Shown here: piece by piece, positions 35,277 to 45,242 of the stretch
Numbering within the stretch: position 1 is the first letter of the stretch
Layout: the number at the start of each line of letters is the position of its first letter
From: Botryotinia globosa
Lineage: Eukaryota; Ascomycota; Leotiomycetes; Helotiales; Sclerotiniaceae
Direction of reading: 5' to 3'
DNA length: 64,000 bases
Assembly (NCBI GenBank): GCA_014898425.1
Contig: RCSZ01000003.1
Location: 1,922,001-1,986,000 of the forward strand
The notes under the pieces: model-generated
Databases searched by the model: none
What the model saw: only the letters and a program-made list of their open reading frames with translations
What the model was told of the DNA's origin: nothing
Made by a program: the position numbers and the translations under genes

Positions 35277-37023
35277 TTACCCTCTAGGTTTCAATTTCGT
35301 CCACCCACTCGTTCCAGGTTTCTTGTCTTGGTCTTTCTCTTTAGCCGCTTTGGCTCTAACATACCTTTCTCTTTCTCTCCTGTCCTTATCAGTAACATTC
35401 GCAAGACCAAATGGAAGCCTCTCAGCAATAACTGCATTGATACCAGTTCCCTCGCCAACCATTTCAACTGCATCCATCACTGTTCTCATACTCATGAAAC
35501 TCTGCATTCCAGCCGTATAATCCCTCTCCTTGCTGGTATCAAAAGTAGCGTGCCCCTCATTTCTAGCACCCACCACGACTCCATCGCTACGCATCTCGTC
35601 CTCTATTGCCCACGCATCTTGGCTCAAAAGTTCCCATTCAGCATTTGCTACTTCGCTCATGAGCTTATTCTTTAGTATGTCGGCCATTTGGTTTGGACGT
35701 GGAAGCTTGAAACCTCGTATGAACTCTGCACCTTCTGCGCTCCCTAGGAATGAGAATGCAGACCCATGACTGGCCCATCCGATTGATGAGCGCCCAGGTT
35801 TCTGAGTGTTTCTATCTTCACTTTCCACGTAGCTCTTGGAATCGAGGAGTTTGGGTGGAGCAGGGCTGGGAGATTCGGAGCGTGGTTTTGGCGGGAGACG
35901 AGGTTTATCACCTATGAGCAGTTTCCATAGATTCTTCCCTATGTTACAGATGTCTTCAAAGCTTGTGATATCACCGTCTCCTATAGGAACCCCTTGGCTT
36001 TTACACAGCCAGGCAACATTGTAAGCGAGAAGAATTGCCCCTTCGAGGAAGGAGCTATGGGCTACTGAGTCCTCGTTCACTAATATGGGAAGAGGCTTGT
36101 TGATCCATAAGGGTCTTGGTCGAGGCTGATAAGTATTTTCGGTATGGCGAGAGGTGGAGGGACTATTACTCGATGAGCTGGTTCCGCCGGGAAATGGTAC
36201 ATTGGTATGCATATATGAGGAAGATAAAGAAAATATCGTAGGACGAGGATAATCGCGATGAGGAAGGGTTATTTCTGCAGGTAATCGAATAGCGAGATAA
36301 TAAGTAGCTAGCATGAGGACATGCGCGACGTGAGACAAGGAGGTAGATACTTGGGCTGGGCTTGCCGCTGCAGACCATGATTAGCATTGTTTCTGTATAC
36401 GAAAGAGGGGTCGTACTGTTCATCAACCTCAGGTCTACTATGTTAACACCAGCTATTCTATATTCATCTCCTCCATTGCTTCCTTTAAATCTTTGAAGCC
36501 CATACAAATTGGCAGATTCATAGCAAAGATAAGCCCTGGACTCCCCGATAAAGTCATATGTCTGGTTCCATCTGTATTTCGTCCGCTGAGTGGAACCCTC
36601 AACTGCTTCTATCTGCTTAGCCCTACGAGCCTCAATTCCCTTTGAAGCTGAGGTCAGTTCCACCTTCCTGCGATCATTGGCAATCTTCTTCTTATTGCGC
36701 TCCTCCTTTGCTCGCTCCAGGTTTGCTTTCAACTCATCTGCATGAGCAATAATTTGATTCGTGCGGTCTATACTTCGTTCCCGCTCAGTAATCAACGCAT
36801 CATAGTTCGACTGGGTGACAGCCGCAGATTCTTCACTGCCATGTTTCCCCGCCTTTGAAAGGGGTAGCGGGCAGCGCCTGCTGATTTCTCGATCGATCGC
36901 ATCCTTTTCCAGGTGAACGCCAGCGGTCTGTACTCGAAGCTCGTATAGTTGGTTGCGCGCATCCGTGGGGCAAAGAAATGGCAATTTATGTCCGCCTGTT
37001 CGAAAACATATATCACACTGCAT
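35277..37023 (-). CDS. ATG14: Autophagy protein ATG14-like (PI3-kinase complex I subunit)
   Basis: Two exons, 37023-36417 and 36367-35277 (49-nt intron, GTACGA donor), encode 565 residues. The N-terminus has a CxxC-type motif (MQCDICFRTGG, then FLCPTDARNQLYE), a family landmark. A long coiled coil runs from about 30 to 150 (repeated heptads, KANLERAKEERNKKK). The splice joins DLRLMN to TASPAQVSTSLSHVAHVLMLATYYLAIRLP, with AEITLPHRDYPRPTIF following, the conserved region shared with fungal Atg14/UVRAG. The C-terminal third is Ser/Pro-rich, then helical (EWELLSQDAWAIEDE). In the family it tethers Vps34-Vps15-Vps30 to the phagophore assembly site. Vps38/UVRAG is the alternative; the cysteine-rich start and the length favour ATG14. 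Confidence 0.85.
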
Positions 37024-37572
37024 CTCGTGCAGCTTTTGATAAAGGTTCGTTGTAGGGAAGTTGTAGGATATGATGTAGGTAATTAATAATTCTATGCTAT
37101 CAAGGGTGCAGGTTTAGTCTATTCTAGGGAGGCATATAATGCATAATGTGCGATGCAAGAAAGATTTGATAGTAAGAACTTCAATGAATGATGGATATAT
37201 CAAAGAACTTGTGAAGTTGAAGAATAGGTATATATTAGAGCAATTAGGTACGGTGGTATATGAAGGTACGTCAGGCTGAATGACCTCAGAATAATGGATT
37301 CATTGCCTCGCCTTATCTCGACTCGCTTGCTTATCTAGTGCTTATCTAGTCAACCACATGACCAGGCGTCAGCTTCGCATTTCCCAAACAAGGCTGTCGA
37401 CTGTCGACTGTTGAACTTAAAAACTGACCTCACTATTACGGCAGCTACGACGGTAATACTATCGGCTCCATTTGGTTCTTCCGTTTCTGCCAAAGCTTCC
37501 AAGCTGCAGGTGCTTGTGGACCGATTCTTAGCTTATTCTTAGCGATTATCCTTACTGTATTCACATTTCCTG
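37024..37572. promoter_or_regulatory. Divergent promoter region between ATG14 and coiled-coil gene
   Basis: The 549 bp between two divergent start codons. It has AT-rich and CTTATCTAG-like repeats; no gene and no assignable motif. Confidence 0.5.
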
Positions 37573-38377
37573 ATGTCTCAAATAAACCACTCTCCTCCAA
37601 AAACCCCGCGTCGTCCCATTATGGCTATTGTAAATGAAAAGCTCGCGGAGAAATCAGCCGCCAGAGGTACTCCAAATACACCAGCTCTCACACCTTCTTC
37701 CTCCAAACTACCCCAGAAGATTCGAGGTGTTAGTCCAAGTCTGCAATATACCCCCAGTATTCAAGCTCCTACCGCGCAATCCCCAATTTCTTCCCCTCTC
37801 AAGAGGTCACACGTGTTACAGCATCACAACCACGCCGATGATCTTGGCGAAGATGATGTAGATATGGCACCGCAAGTAGAGCCAGAAGCCGGGTCAGATG
37901 AAACAATGATCAGTCTAGATGCACCGAATCCCAAGAGAGACATTCCTCCAAAGAGCTGGAGTGAATTTGAGAACCGCTACGCGACGGCTATCCAGGAACT
38001 GAGTGACAACGAGGACCGTTTGATTGAGGAGTTCCAGCATCTTTCTGACGTTAGTTCTTCGATTTGATTTATATTACCAAAACTAATGATATTTGAAGGC
38101 TTTCGCTATCTGGGCGGAGTCTTCGGCGGAACGAGACAATGGGAGGGCATGGAAACGGCAAGTTGCATTTATTCATAGTTCACAAGGAGCTGCTGACTTT
38201 GTTCTAGTTTGAAGACAAGAGAAAGATATGTACAGATACAGGAAAAGTCACTGGAAGACAAGAAGCTGCATTGTAAGTTGCTCTACCACCACTTATCTTT
38301 TCCATGCTAAACTTTGTCCTTCAGATGTAAAGGTTGTCGAGGCATTCAAGCAGGCTCTCCAACTATTTGGAGAGTGA
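37573..38377 (+). CDS. Unknown conserved protein with C-terminal helix; contains a GC-AG intron
   Basis: Four exons, 37573-38049, 38099-38157, 38208-38272 and 38325-38377 (introns 49, 50 and 52 nt), encode 217 residues. The first 110 residues are Pro/Ser-rich and disordered. From SWSEFENRYATAIQELSDNEDRLIEEF onward it is helical and charged, continuing across three introns to FAIWAES, then LKTRERYVQIQEKSLEDKKLHYVKVVEAFKQAL. The final residues are LQLFGE. The second intron begins GCAAGT rather than GT, and only this choice keeps the helical frame. I do not recognise a named family; the layout suggests a small nuclear or complex-assembly protein, but no function can be given. It is divergent from ATG14. 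Confidence 0.72.
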
Positions 38378-39010
38378 CTATTCCTTTTGCTTTTCATTTT
38401 TTATATGTTATAATCATAGCGTTGATTTTGTAGAAGCCATATCTTTGCTCTATTTCGCTGGGACATGAGGCGCAATGAGGGACTGGCTGTGATGGATATT
38501 GCTTAGATACCCTCTTTCTTTTGCCTATACTGTAATAATAGCTATCATACAGATCATAATCACAACTGCAAAAGTGGCTTTTGCTTCAGTACAATACGTT
38601 TCCTTTTCTGCATATCTCATTGTTTCAATTGAAGTGTCTCTTGATACCAAATTGGTTCGTTGTAGGAGATCCTTAACATTCAAGCAATGTACCATACTCG
38701 CCTCCTTGGAAAGTTTCAACATTCTCTGGTCTTGCAACATCATGATTTGAGAAAATTGTGAAATTCCTTTTTATTCCAAGGTTCAGCACAATGACATGGT
38801 GGTGGCCGACCGCGCAAATGTTCATTTGATCTCCCACGCTCCCACGTTGATGTCCAGAGCTTTCGCGCTAGATTCGACGCTAGAGTGATTCGGCCACCGT
38901 AGTCGACAATAAATTTTCGAAAACTTTCTCTATCCCAGGCTGAAGCTTCTCATCATTAACCAACATGTCCACGCAAACACCCGCGACCACGCTCTATATT
39001 GCGCGCCGCC
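38378..39010. other. Intergenic
   Basis: The 3' flank of the coiled-coil gene and the promoter/leader of the DUF3807-like gene. AT-rich around 38.5-38.7 kb; GC-richer close to 39.0 kb. No gene seen. Confidence 0.6.
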
Positions 39011-39092
39011 ATGCCTGCACCGGAGGTAACACATGTTAGTAAATATGCTCTACTCAATTGCCTCTTAAAATGCTAATGAAATTTTAGAATGA
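38965..39092 (+). promoter_or_regulatory. Overlapping upstream ORF in the DUF3807-like leader
   Basis: An ATG at 38965, 46 bases before the proposed start, opens a different frame. After splicing of the 39026-39087 intron it ends at a TGA at 39090-39092, inside exon 2. It would encode 21 codons overlapping the main start, so it could limit translation of the main frame. Confidence 0.5.
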
Positions 39093-39678
39093 TCTCTTAG
39101 CTTTCCATACCTCTCACCTTGGCGATATTTCAACTGAACATTTCGCGCAACAATTCTTGGGTTCTGTGAAGGATTACTATGGAGAAGAGATTGAGGATGA
39201 TGGCCTTGGATATTATCCTGATGGAGTCAAAAGAACTTTGACGGATGAACAAATCGCAATCTTTCGACATTCGGAAATTCAGGCCATTCTTCGAAAGCGC
39301 AGGCATGCTGCAGAGTCCAATGAGACTAGCAATGAGCACCCTCAATCTGAGACTTCAAAAACAGTACGCACAGAAAATGTTGAGGCCGAGGAAGAAGATG
39401 GGGAGATTGCCGAAAGCTTTTCGCATCCAGAGCCAATCGGACCCGTGCGACCAAAGAAGAAGTCAAAGAAGGAATTGAAGAAAATACAAAAAGCGCAAGA
39501 AGCCAAAGAGAAAGGTTGGTTTAAGCAAAACGTCAAGCCCGATCTACGAAAGAGGACATGGGATAAAGTTGAGAAGTCTATTGGGTCTCTTGCGTATGAC
39601 GATGATGAGGGTGGTGGTAATAGCCAGCCCTCAAGTTCAGCGCCGCAAAGAAGGAAGATCACTTATGATGATCCTTGA
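39011..39678 (+). CDS. DUF3807-like fungal protein
   Basis: Two exons, a 15-nt first exon 39011-39025 (MPAPE) and 39088-39678, separated by a 62-nt intron with a clear TGCTAATG branch site, encode 201 residues. The sequence reads MPAPENDLLAFHTSHLGDI, then FAQQFLGSVKDYYGEE and the LTDEQIAIFRHSEIQAILRKRR helix. An acidic region follows, then a lysine-rich helix (KKSKKELKKIQKAQEAKEKGW) and the ending KPDLRKRTWDKVEKSIGSLAYDDD. I recognise this as the fungal DUF3807 pattern; no function is established. The basic stretches suggest a nuclear or nucleolar location. The first exon choice rests on phase and a good ATG context; another ATG 46 bases upstream is in the wrong frame. Confidence 0.75.
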
Positions 39679-40578
39679 GCAACCCACAGCTTGACTCTAT
39701 TCAACGCTCCGATGATAGCTTCATCATTTCAAAAGGTCAGTAATATTCATTTCAACCTGTTCGCGTCACCGACTTAAAATGATGAAAACTTTCGTATCGT
39801 CATCCTTAGTCTGAGCTGGCAATTATATTCGTGGTTTCTCGGCTTGCTTTGGCTTGCCTTGGCTCGTCGATGTATTTCTCTTGTATACATTGCTGGTCTT
39901 GATGAGACATAATCTTCTCTCTGAAATATTGTTGAAGCCTTCACCTCTACATTGTTATGCACAAGCTTTGAGAGCCCGTACTGATGGTAGTAGTTATCAA
40001 ATTTCGTCACGCATCTCATGTTGGCATGATATAATCCATTCTCCATGTCAAATTCGCTCGATAATCTCTTTTCCAGGTATGCATTTAACATTTCATTTTC
40101 AAATACCCCCGCTTTTATGATGACAAAGGGCCATGAGGCCTGAATAATCCCAGCTCGTCGAGTGCCTCACATTAAACGCAGAGTGCATACTGAGAGAAGA
40201 AACCCGTTCTGAAAAGCTTTCATAATTCTTGTCTTTGCAATCAAATTCGATTCGATGTGCTGACATTTATTCCTAGCTCAAAATTCGATATCAAATATCA
40301 GCACTTGGCTTGAGATCATACAGAAAACCGCTTGGGATAAGTGTGATATACGAGGGAGTGTATAAATGTGCAAAGAATGGTGGAATGTTCGCATTTATAT
40401 AGGTAGTCTTTAATGACAGGTGGATTTGAGAATATTCATTCAATACTATAAACAAGACAAGGCTGGCTTGTAGCCGCCTCATAAATCTGGTATCAATACA
40501 TAGATCCAAGCTCTTGCTTCGTACAATACAATAATTCTGACCATCAAATCGTTCCATCGCCAATTTTATTTTGGAAAA
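39679..40578. other. Intergenic
   Basis: 900 bp between two genes on the plus strand. Several short frames occur on both strands but none shows family motifs or consistent splice partners. Confidence 0.6.
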
Positions 40579-41772
40579 ATGAGTGATCCTCGAAGTTATG
40601 ACTATGACCTACTGAATCGGCTCAATGCTTTAAAGAAATCCAATATTCAGCTTGACGCATCCCCGTAAGCAAGAAACCGATATAAACCTATGGACACATG
40701 CTAAGCTCTCAGTCGTCCACCATCAAATGTTTTTGTAAAAGTGTCGACGCCCGAAACAGACTTGTCTGAGAGACTGCGTAGCCTACGAAACGGCACAACA
40801 TCAAGATCTGGCACCAGTGAAGCATCCGCGCCTGCTAGCACCACATCGCCTCCACAACAATCCAGTTTTTACAACCAAGCCACGTCGAGTGATGCTGTTC
40901 CCCTATTTTCAGATGATGTCCACGAGGATAAATCTTTGGACGACCTTTTAGCGGAACTGGGAACTGGGTCTGAGTGGTTGAATCCTGATGATCCGAATGA
41001 TATTCAAAAACTTCTTGATGAAGCTAAGAAAGCTTTGCCAGATCGTGAGGATGTTGCTACAGATGAAGAGGCATCAAAGGGTGCTTCTGAGGAGAACACT
41101 CGGAAGACTAATGTCTTGACTAGTGGTCTTGATATGTCTGTGTTTGCCATAGATGACGATGAGGATGGGGAATCTAGGAAAAATGATAAAGAGATCGAGG
41201 GCTTCGAGGGCGAATCACGTGAAGTGCAGGATATTGTTGCCAGGTTATTGGACGAGGTAAAGTTGGAGAGAGGAGCTGAGGATGAAAGTGAAGCAGAAGA
41301 ATCTGAAGGGACTAATGCCATGAACACGGATGCGGGTGGGAAATTCTCATCTTTCCCCAAATACAAGCAGGATGATAGCGAAGAACCCAACTTCACACTC
41401 CCATCCGCACCCTCCACGCTCCCGGAACCCAGCAGGAACTCGATCGATTTCGAAGACGATATTACTGCGAGATTAGCTGCGCTGAAGGGTCTTGGTTCTA
41501 CTCCTGTTAACGATCTTGGGTTGCCTTCTGCACCGACTACTAAACCGGTTGATAAAATGATGAAAGAAACGAAAGGGAGAGGATTAAAGAAATACACGGA
41601 TGAGGAAATGGATACGTGGTGTATTATTTGTCAAGATGATGCGACGATTCAGTGTGTGGGCTGTGAGGGAGACTTGTATTGTGCGAGATGTTGGAAGGAG
41701 GGACATATGGGGGTTGATGCCGGGTGGGAGTTTAAGAGACATCAGTGTCGGAAATGGGAACATCCTGGTTAG
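40579..41772 (+). CDS. ANCHR/ZFYVE19-like protein with C-terminal zinc finger
   Basis: Two exons, 40579-40664 and 40713-41772 (48-nt intron, GTAAGC donor), encode 381 residues. The first exon supplies [26 protein letters not shown]; the second continues [26 protein letters not shown] short repeated LDDLLAELG / [15 protein letters not shown] / [12 protein letters not shown] helical motif recurs in the acidic middle, resembling MIT-interacting motifs. The C-terminus is a compact zinc finger: [30 protein letters not shown] followed by HQCRKWEH. This arrangement matches animal ZFYVE19/ANCHR, a regulator of the abscission (NoCut) checkpoint that binds Vps4/CHMP4. Its role in fungi is not established, so the name indicates family only. 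Confidence 0.82.
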
Positions 41773-42764
41773 TTGTTTGGGGTTGGGAGAAAGGTAGAAT
41801 GATAGACGGATTTCTTTCAGTTGGGCTCTTTATAGACTTACTGATTTGAGGCGAGGTGTGCATGTCATATCTCAATTTGAGAGGAGCTGCTAGTGGTCAA
41901 GTGATGGCGTTCGAATGACTGTATACTCCATGGATTCACATGTTCATTTAACTGTCAAATCTCAATTATAACATCAACGAACGCAATATAAGCCATCGTC
42001 CGACATCACAACATGCCATGCGCACTCCCAATTCGTACTGACTGATCAAATTGACTGGACCAATTATTTCATCTTTGTAGATGTTCTACTTATTCATGAT
42101 AATACAATTCATACAACAACAAGCCATCTAGGCATTGAGACGAAGATGATGCTGATGCTGATGCTGATGCTGAATATAAATAGACAGAGAGGGCAAGGGA
42201 AAATATCAGATGGACAAACGAATTAAATAGGCGAAATTTTTTTGCAGCTGCACGCAGGACATAAGGCTTTGTGCTCTGGAGCTTTATGACTGGAATTGGG
42301 ATAGGCTGTGGCTAAGCTACATACATGATTGGTAACTGGAGATATTTCAGAAGCCACGACATGAGCGAGTATAAACAATTAATTTCACTGTTGCAGTATG
42401 CTAAGAACAACCCTTTCCTCCCTTCTGCTGCCACATCACCGGAACCATACCCTCGTCCTACAATTTCTTGACTGGCGGCATTGATTGCAATCGTTTGAGA
42501 ATTCGAAAGGCACGCATTTTCCTTCGCGTATTACAGTGTTCATATATGCGCAATGCAGAACTGAAAAACAAAATCATCAAACCAATCGCGTGTATACTAT
42601 ACAAAGATGCAAAACCCTAAATCAACTCCGTACTTGTTTCCAATCCTATCCAGATCCAACCGCCATCCAACCACCACCCATCCGACCAACCAGCCATCCA
42701 TCCAACCGTCCTACATAAGAAGATTGCAATTTCAAAAAGAAAGATTTGGGGTCGCGATAGAGAA
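41773..42764. other. Intergenic between convergent genes
   Basis: 3' flanks of the ANCHR-like and LMBD1-like genes. Contains (GATGCT)n at about 42147-42171 and a CATCCAACC-rich tract at 42.66-42.71 kb. No gene seen. Confidence 0.6.
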
Positions 42765-44599
42765 CTAATCGTCGTTAGGATCATCATCGCCACGAATTCC
42801 TCGACCAGCAGCACCACTACTTGTATTCTTCGTTTTGCCACGGATATCTTGCCATGTAGCACCGAATCTCCTGCCAGTACTAGCAAGAAGACCTTCTTCC
42901 TCATCAGCCTCAGCATCTTCATCTATCTCGCTAAGGTCCAATTTGGGAGTTCGGAACAACGCCGTAACGAAGACGATCAAAAAGACTGCGAGGAAGACAA
43001 ATTGAGCCCAAAATGCGAGGGCGCCGAAGAATGGGAAGTTGACGGTTACTCTATTGAGGAAAGTAGACACGACGCTAGGTGTGCAAACCTTTCCGGCACC
43101 CTCGCCCGAAGAAAGCTCACTGCATGTTTTGATCAACTCTGGGTGGTTGCTACAATCTGGTTGGTCGCCAGGGAATTGAGTAGGGTTGGCGCAGAATGTT
43201 TGGGCACCATAAATTGCGTATTGTGGTGCTATTAACATGGCGATTGAGTAGTTTATTGCGAGTATGATCAAAGTTAACATGACTGTTGCCATGAGGAGAG
43301 CTTGTGGAGAGGTATGTCCTTTTCGTATTTCAAAGAGTTTTACCCATAAGAATCGAAGACCGATAGCGGCGATTCCTGTCACTGAACTACTGAAGAGGAA
43401 TAGAACTAATAGTGCCATCAAGACATAGTCAATTGGGAAGACTATAGATGACTTGACGAAAATCCAATTGATCGGCTGGAAGATATTGATACTAGGAATG
43501 AATTAGCCAAAAACTTCCAATGGACCAGGTCAAGATTATCTTACCTTCCTAGAATGTAACCACAATGTTGTTTACAGAATGAGTTCTTCGCCTTATCAAT
43601 TCCTGTAATGAGCATGGAAACCCATATAACCAGGGAAAGAATAAGAAGCAGTATTCCTCCAACCAATTTGAGAGGTCTGAAGATTGCGCAAGTCTTGGTC
43701 CATGCTCTGACGATAAAGCTCTTCCCTTCTCCACGAGCTTCTGCGGCTAGACGTTCCCGTCTAACCAGAGTGCGTTCTTCACGATGTAAGGCCTCCAATT
43801 CTCGCTGATCTTTAGCCGACAATCCGCCATCTCTCCCGGCATTTCGTCCTTCTAATTGACGTTGTCGTTCCCTGTTTTGCTCTAGAGCTGACGCTGTTGT
43901 TTCTGAAAGCTGTGGCGCGCTGATTGAAGGTGCAGATTTGATGAAAGATATGGGCAACAATGCCAGTCCAACAGAGGTGTAAAGTATGTATAACAACGTG
44001 CCCAATGAAATTAATAGTCCCAATGCGAAAGTCAAGGCACGCTCTCCGTGGTTTTCAGCCAAAAGACGTTTGAAATAGTCTAGATCCATATCGGATCCAC
44101 GATTCTTTGCGACGGGTACAAAGAATCCTACCAAGAACAAAATTACGACCAGGACAACAAAAAATAATGTGTATTTTGCTGCACTGAGGAATCTCTGGCC
44201 GAATGTCTGGGTGCCTTCCTCTGAATCAATTTCATCGTATTCTTCGTAAAAGAAGTATGTAAATGGAATAACAAGAAGGCATAAAACGGCATCCAAGCTG
44301 TACAATGCATAGTAAACAATTTTTAGCGTCAGGAGGATGTTGTGAACAGTCTCGGGAGTTGCCCAGTCTTTCTTTGCACCAAGCTTCGAGGTCGTCGAGC
44401 TGACAAGAGCAATATCAACGGGAAGAAGTAGAACTGTTGCCAACAGGGAGGTCAATGTGATGATCGTCACGGTAGAAACCAGAGCTGAGCGATCGCGTGG
44501 CGTTTGATACGTATAGGTAAAAATGGCTGCTATGAGAGCTACGATGCCGACAGCAACGGCATACGCAACCCATATAAATGCAGTCTGTATGAGTGCCAT
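42765..44599 (-). CDS. LMBRD1: LMBD1-type lysosomal/vacuolar membrane protein
   Basis: Two exons, 44599-43545 and 43491-42765 (53-nt intron), encode 593 residues with about nine hydrophobic helices, beginning [22 protein letters not shown]. Landmarks are [27 protein letters not shown], the [12 protein letters not shown] loop after the fourth helix, and a central basic/acidic cytosolic coiled segment ([20 protein letters not shown]). The second exon adds the later helices and a lumenal, cysteine-containing loop ([25 protein letters not shown]). The tail is acidic, then basic. This matches the fungal family annotated as probable lysosomal cobalamin transporters (LMBRD1). Many fungi do not use cobalamin, so the transported substrate is uncertain. 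Confidence 0.9.
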
Positions 44600-45242
44600 A
44601 TTGCAGGCGAGGAATGGATACTAGGATCGCAGATAGATATTAGTAGTGCTTGATGTGTTGATGTTCAAAAATTTGGAGTAGTTGGAGTGGTACGCATGCG
44701 GAAACTTAGCAAACAAAAGGAAAAGACGGTATAAATAACGGGAAGAAGATCATCTTGGTATACCTTGCGAATGTATCAAATGGATTTCAAGTATCGATAT
44801 TGTTTTTAAATCGCTATCTTCACCAAAACAATGTTGCTTTTATCTCATTCGAAATCAATAGGAATGCGATCTCGAATATATTAATTGTGTTTTATGTTGT
44901 TTTTCATTGCATGGCTTTGCTCTGCTTTGTTTCCTGTATACCAGTAATAAGTAGTCAACATTCAGGATTCTAGACGTCTGACGTAAATGGGCATTTGGTT
45001 GCGGGGATCAGCATTCATTCATCTCCAAAAGCTGCATGAAGCTTCAAGGGACAGTGATAGGTCAATCAATACAAGTGGTCCAGCACCGAGAACGCTAAAA
45101 TTTGTTGTGTAAATCGCGGGTCGCGACGCACCGACATTTGACTGGACTGATATGATAATCTTGAGTATCCATATCAACAACTTCAAAAGAAGTTCGAATT
45201 TTACTACAATTTGCCGCTTTTCATGCTAGACTTTGGTCCATA
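44600..45242. promoter_or_regulatory. Divergent promoter region between LMBD1-like gene and CFT1
   Basis: 643 bp between two divergent start codons. No gene or clearly assignable motif; the middle is AT-rich. Confidence 0.5.

Noticed and set aside
39774..40091. A 105-residue minus-strand frame between two genes
   Set aside because: No recognisable motif, no splice support, and composition resembles intergenic DNA.
41004..41597. A 197-residue Ser/Pro-rich frame on the minus strand
   Set aside because: Antisense to the acidic middle of the ANCHR-like gene.
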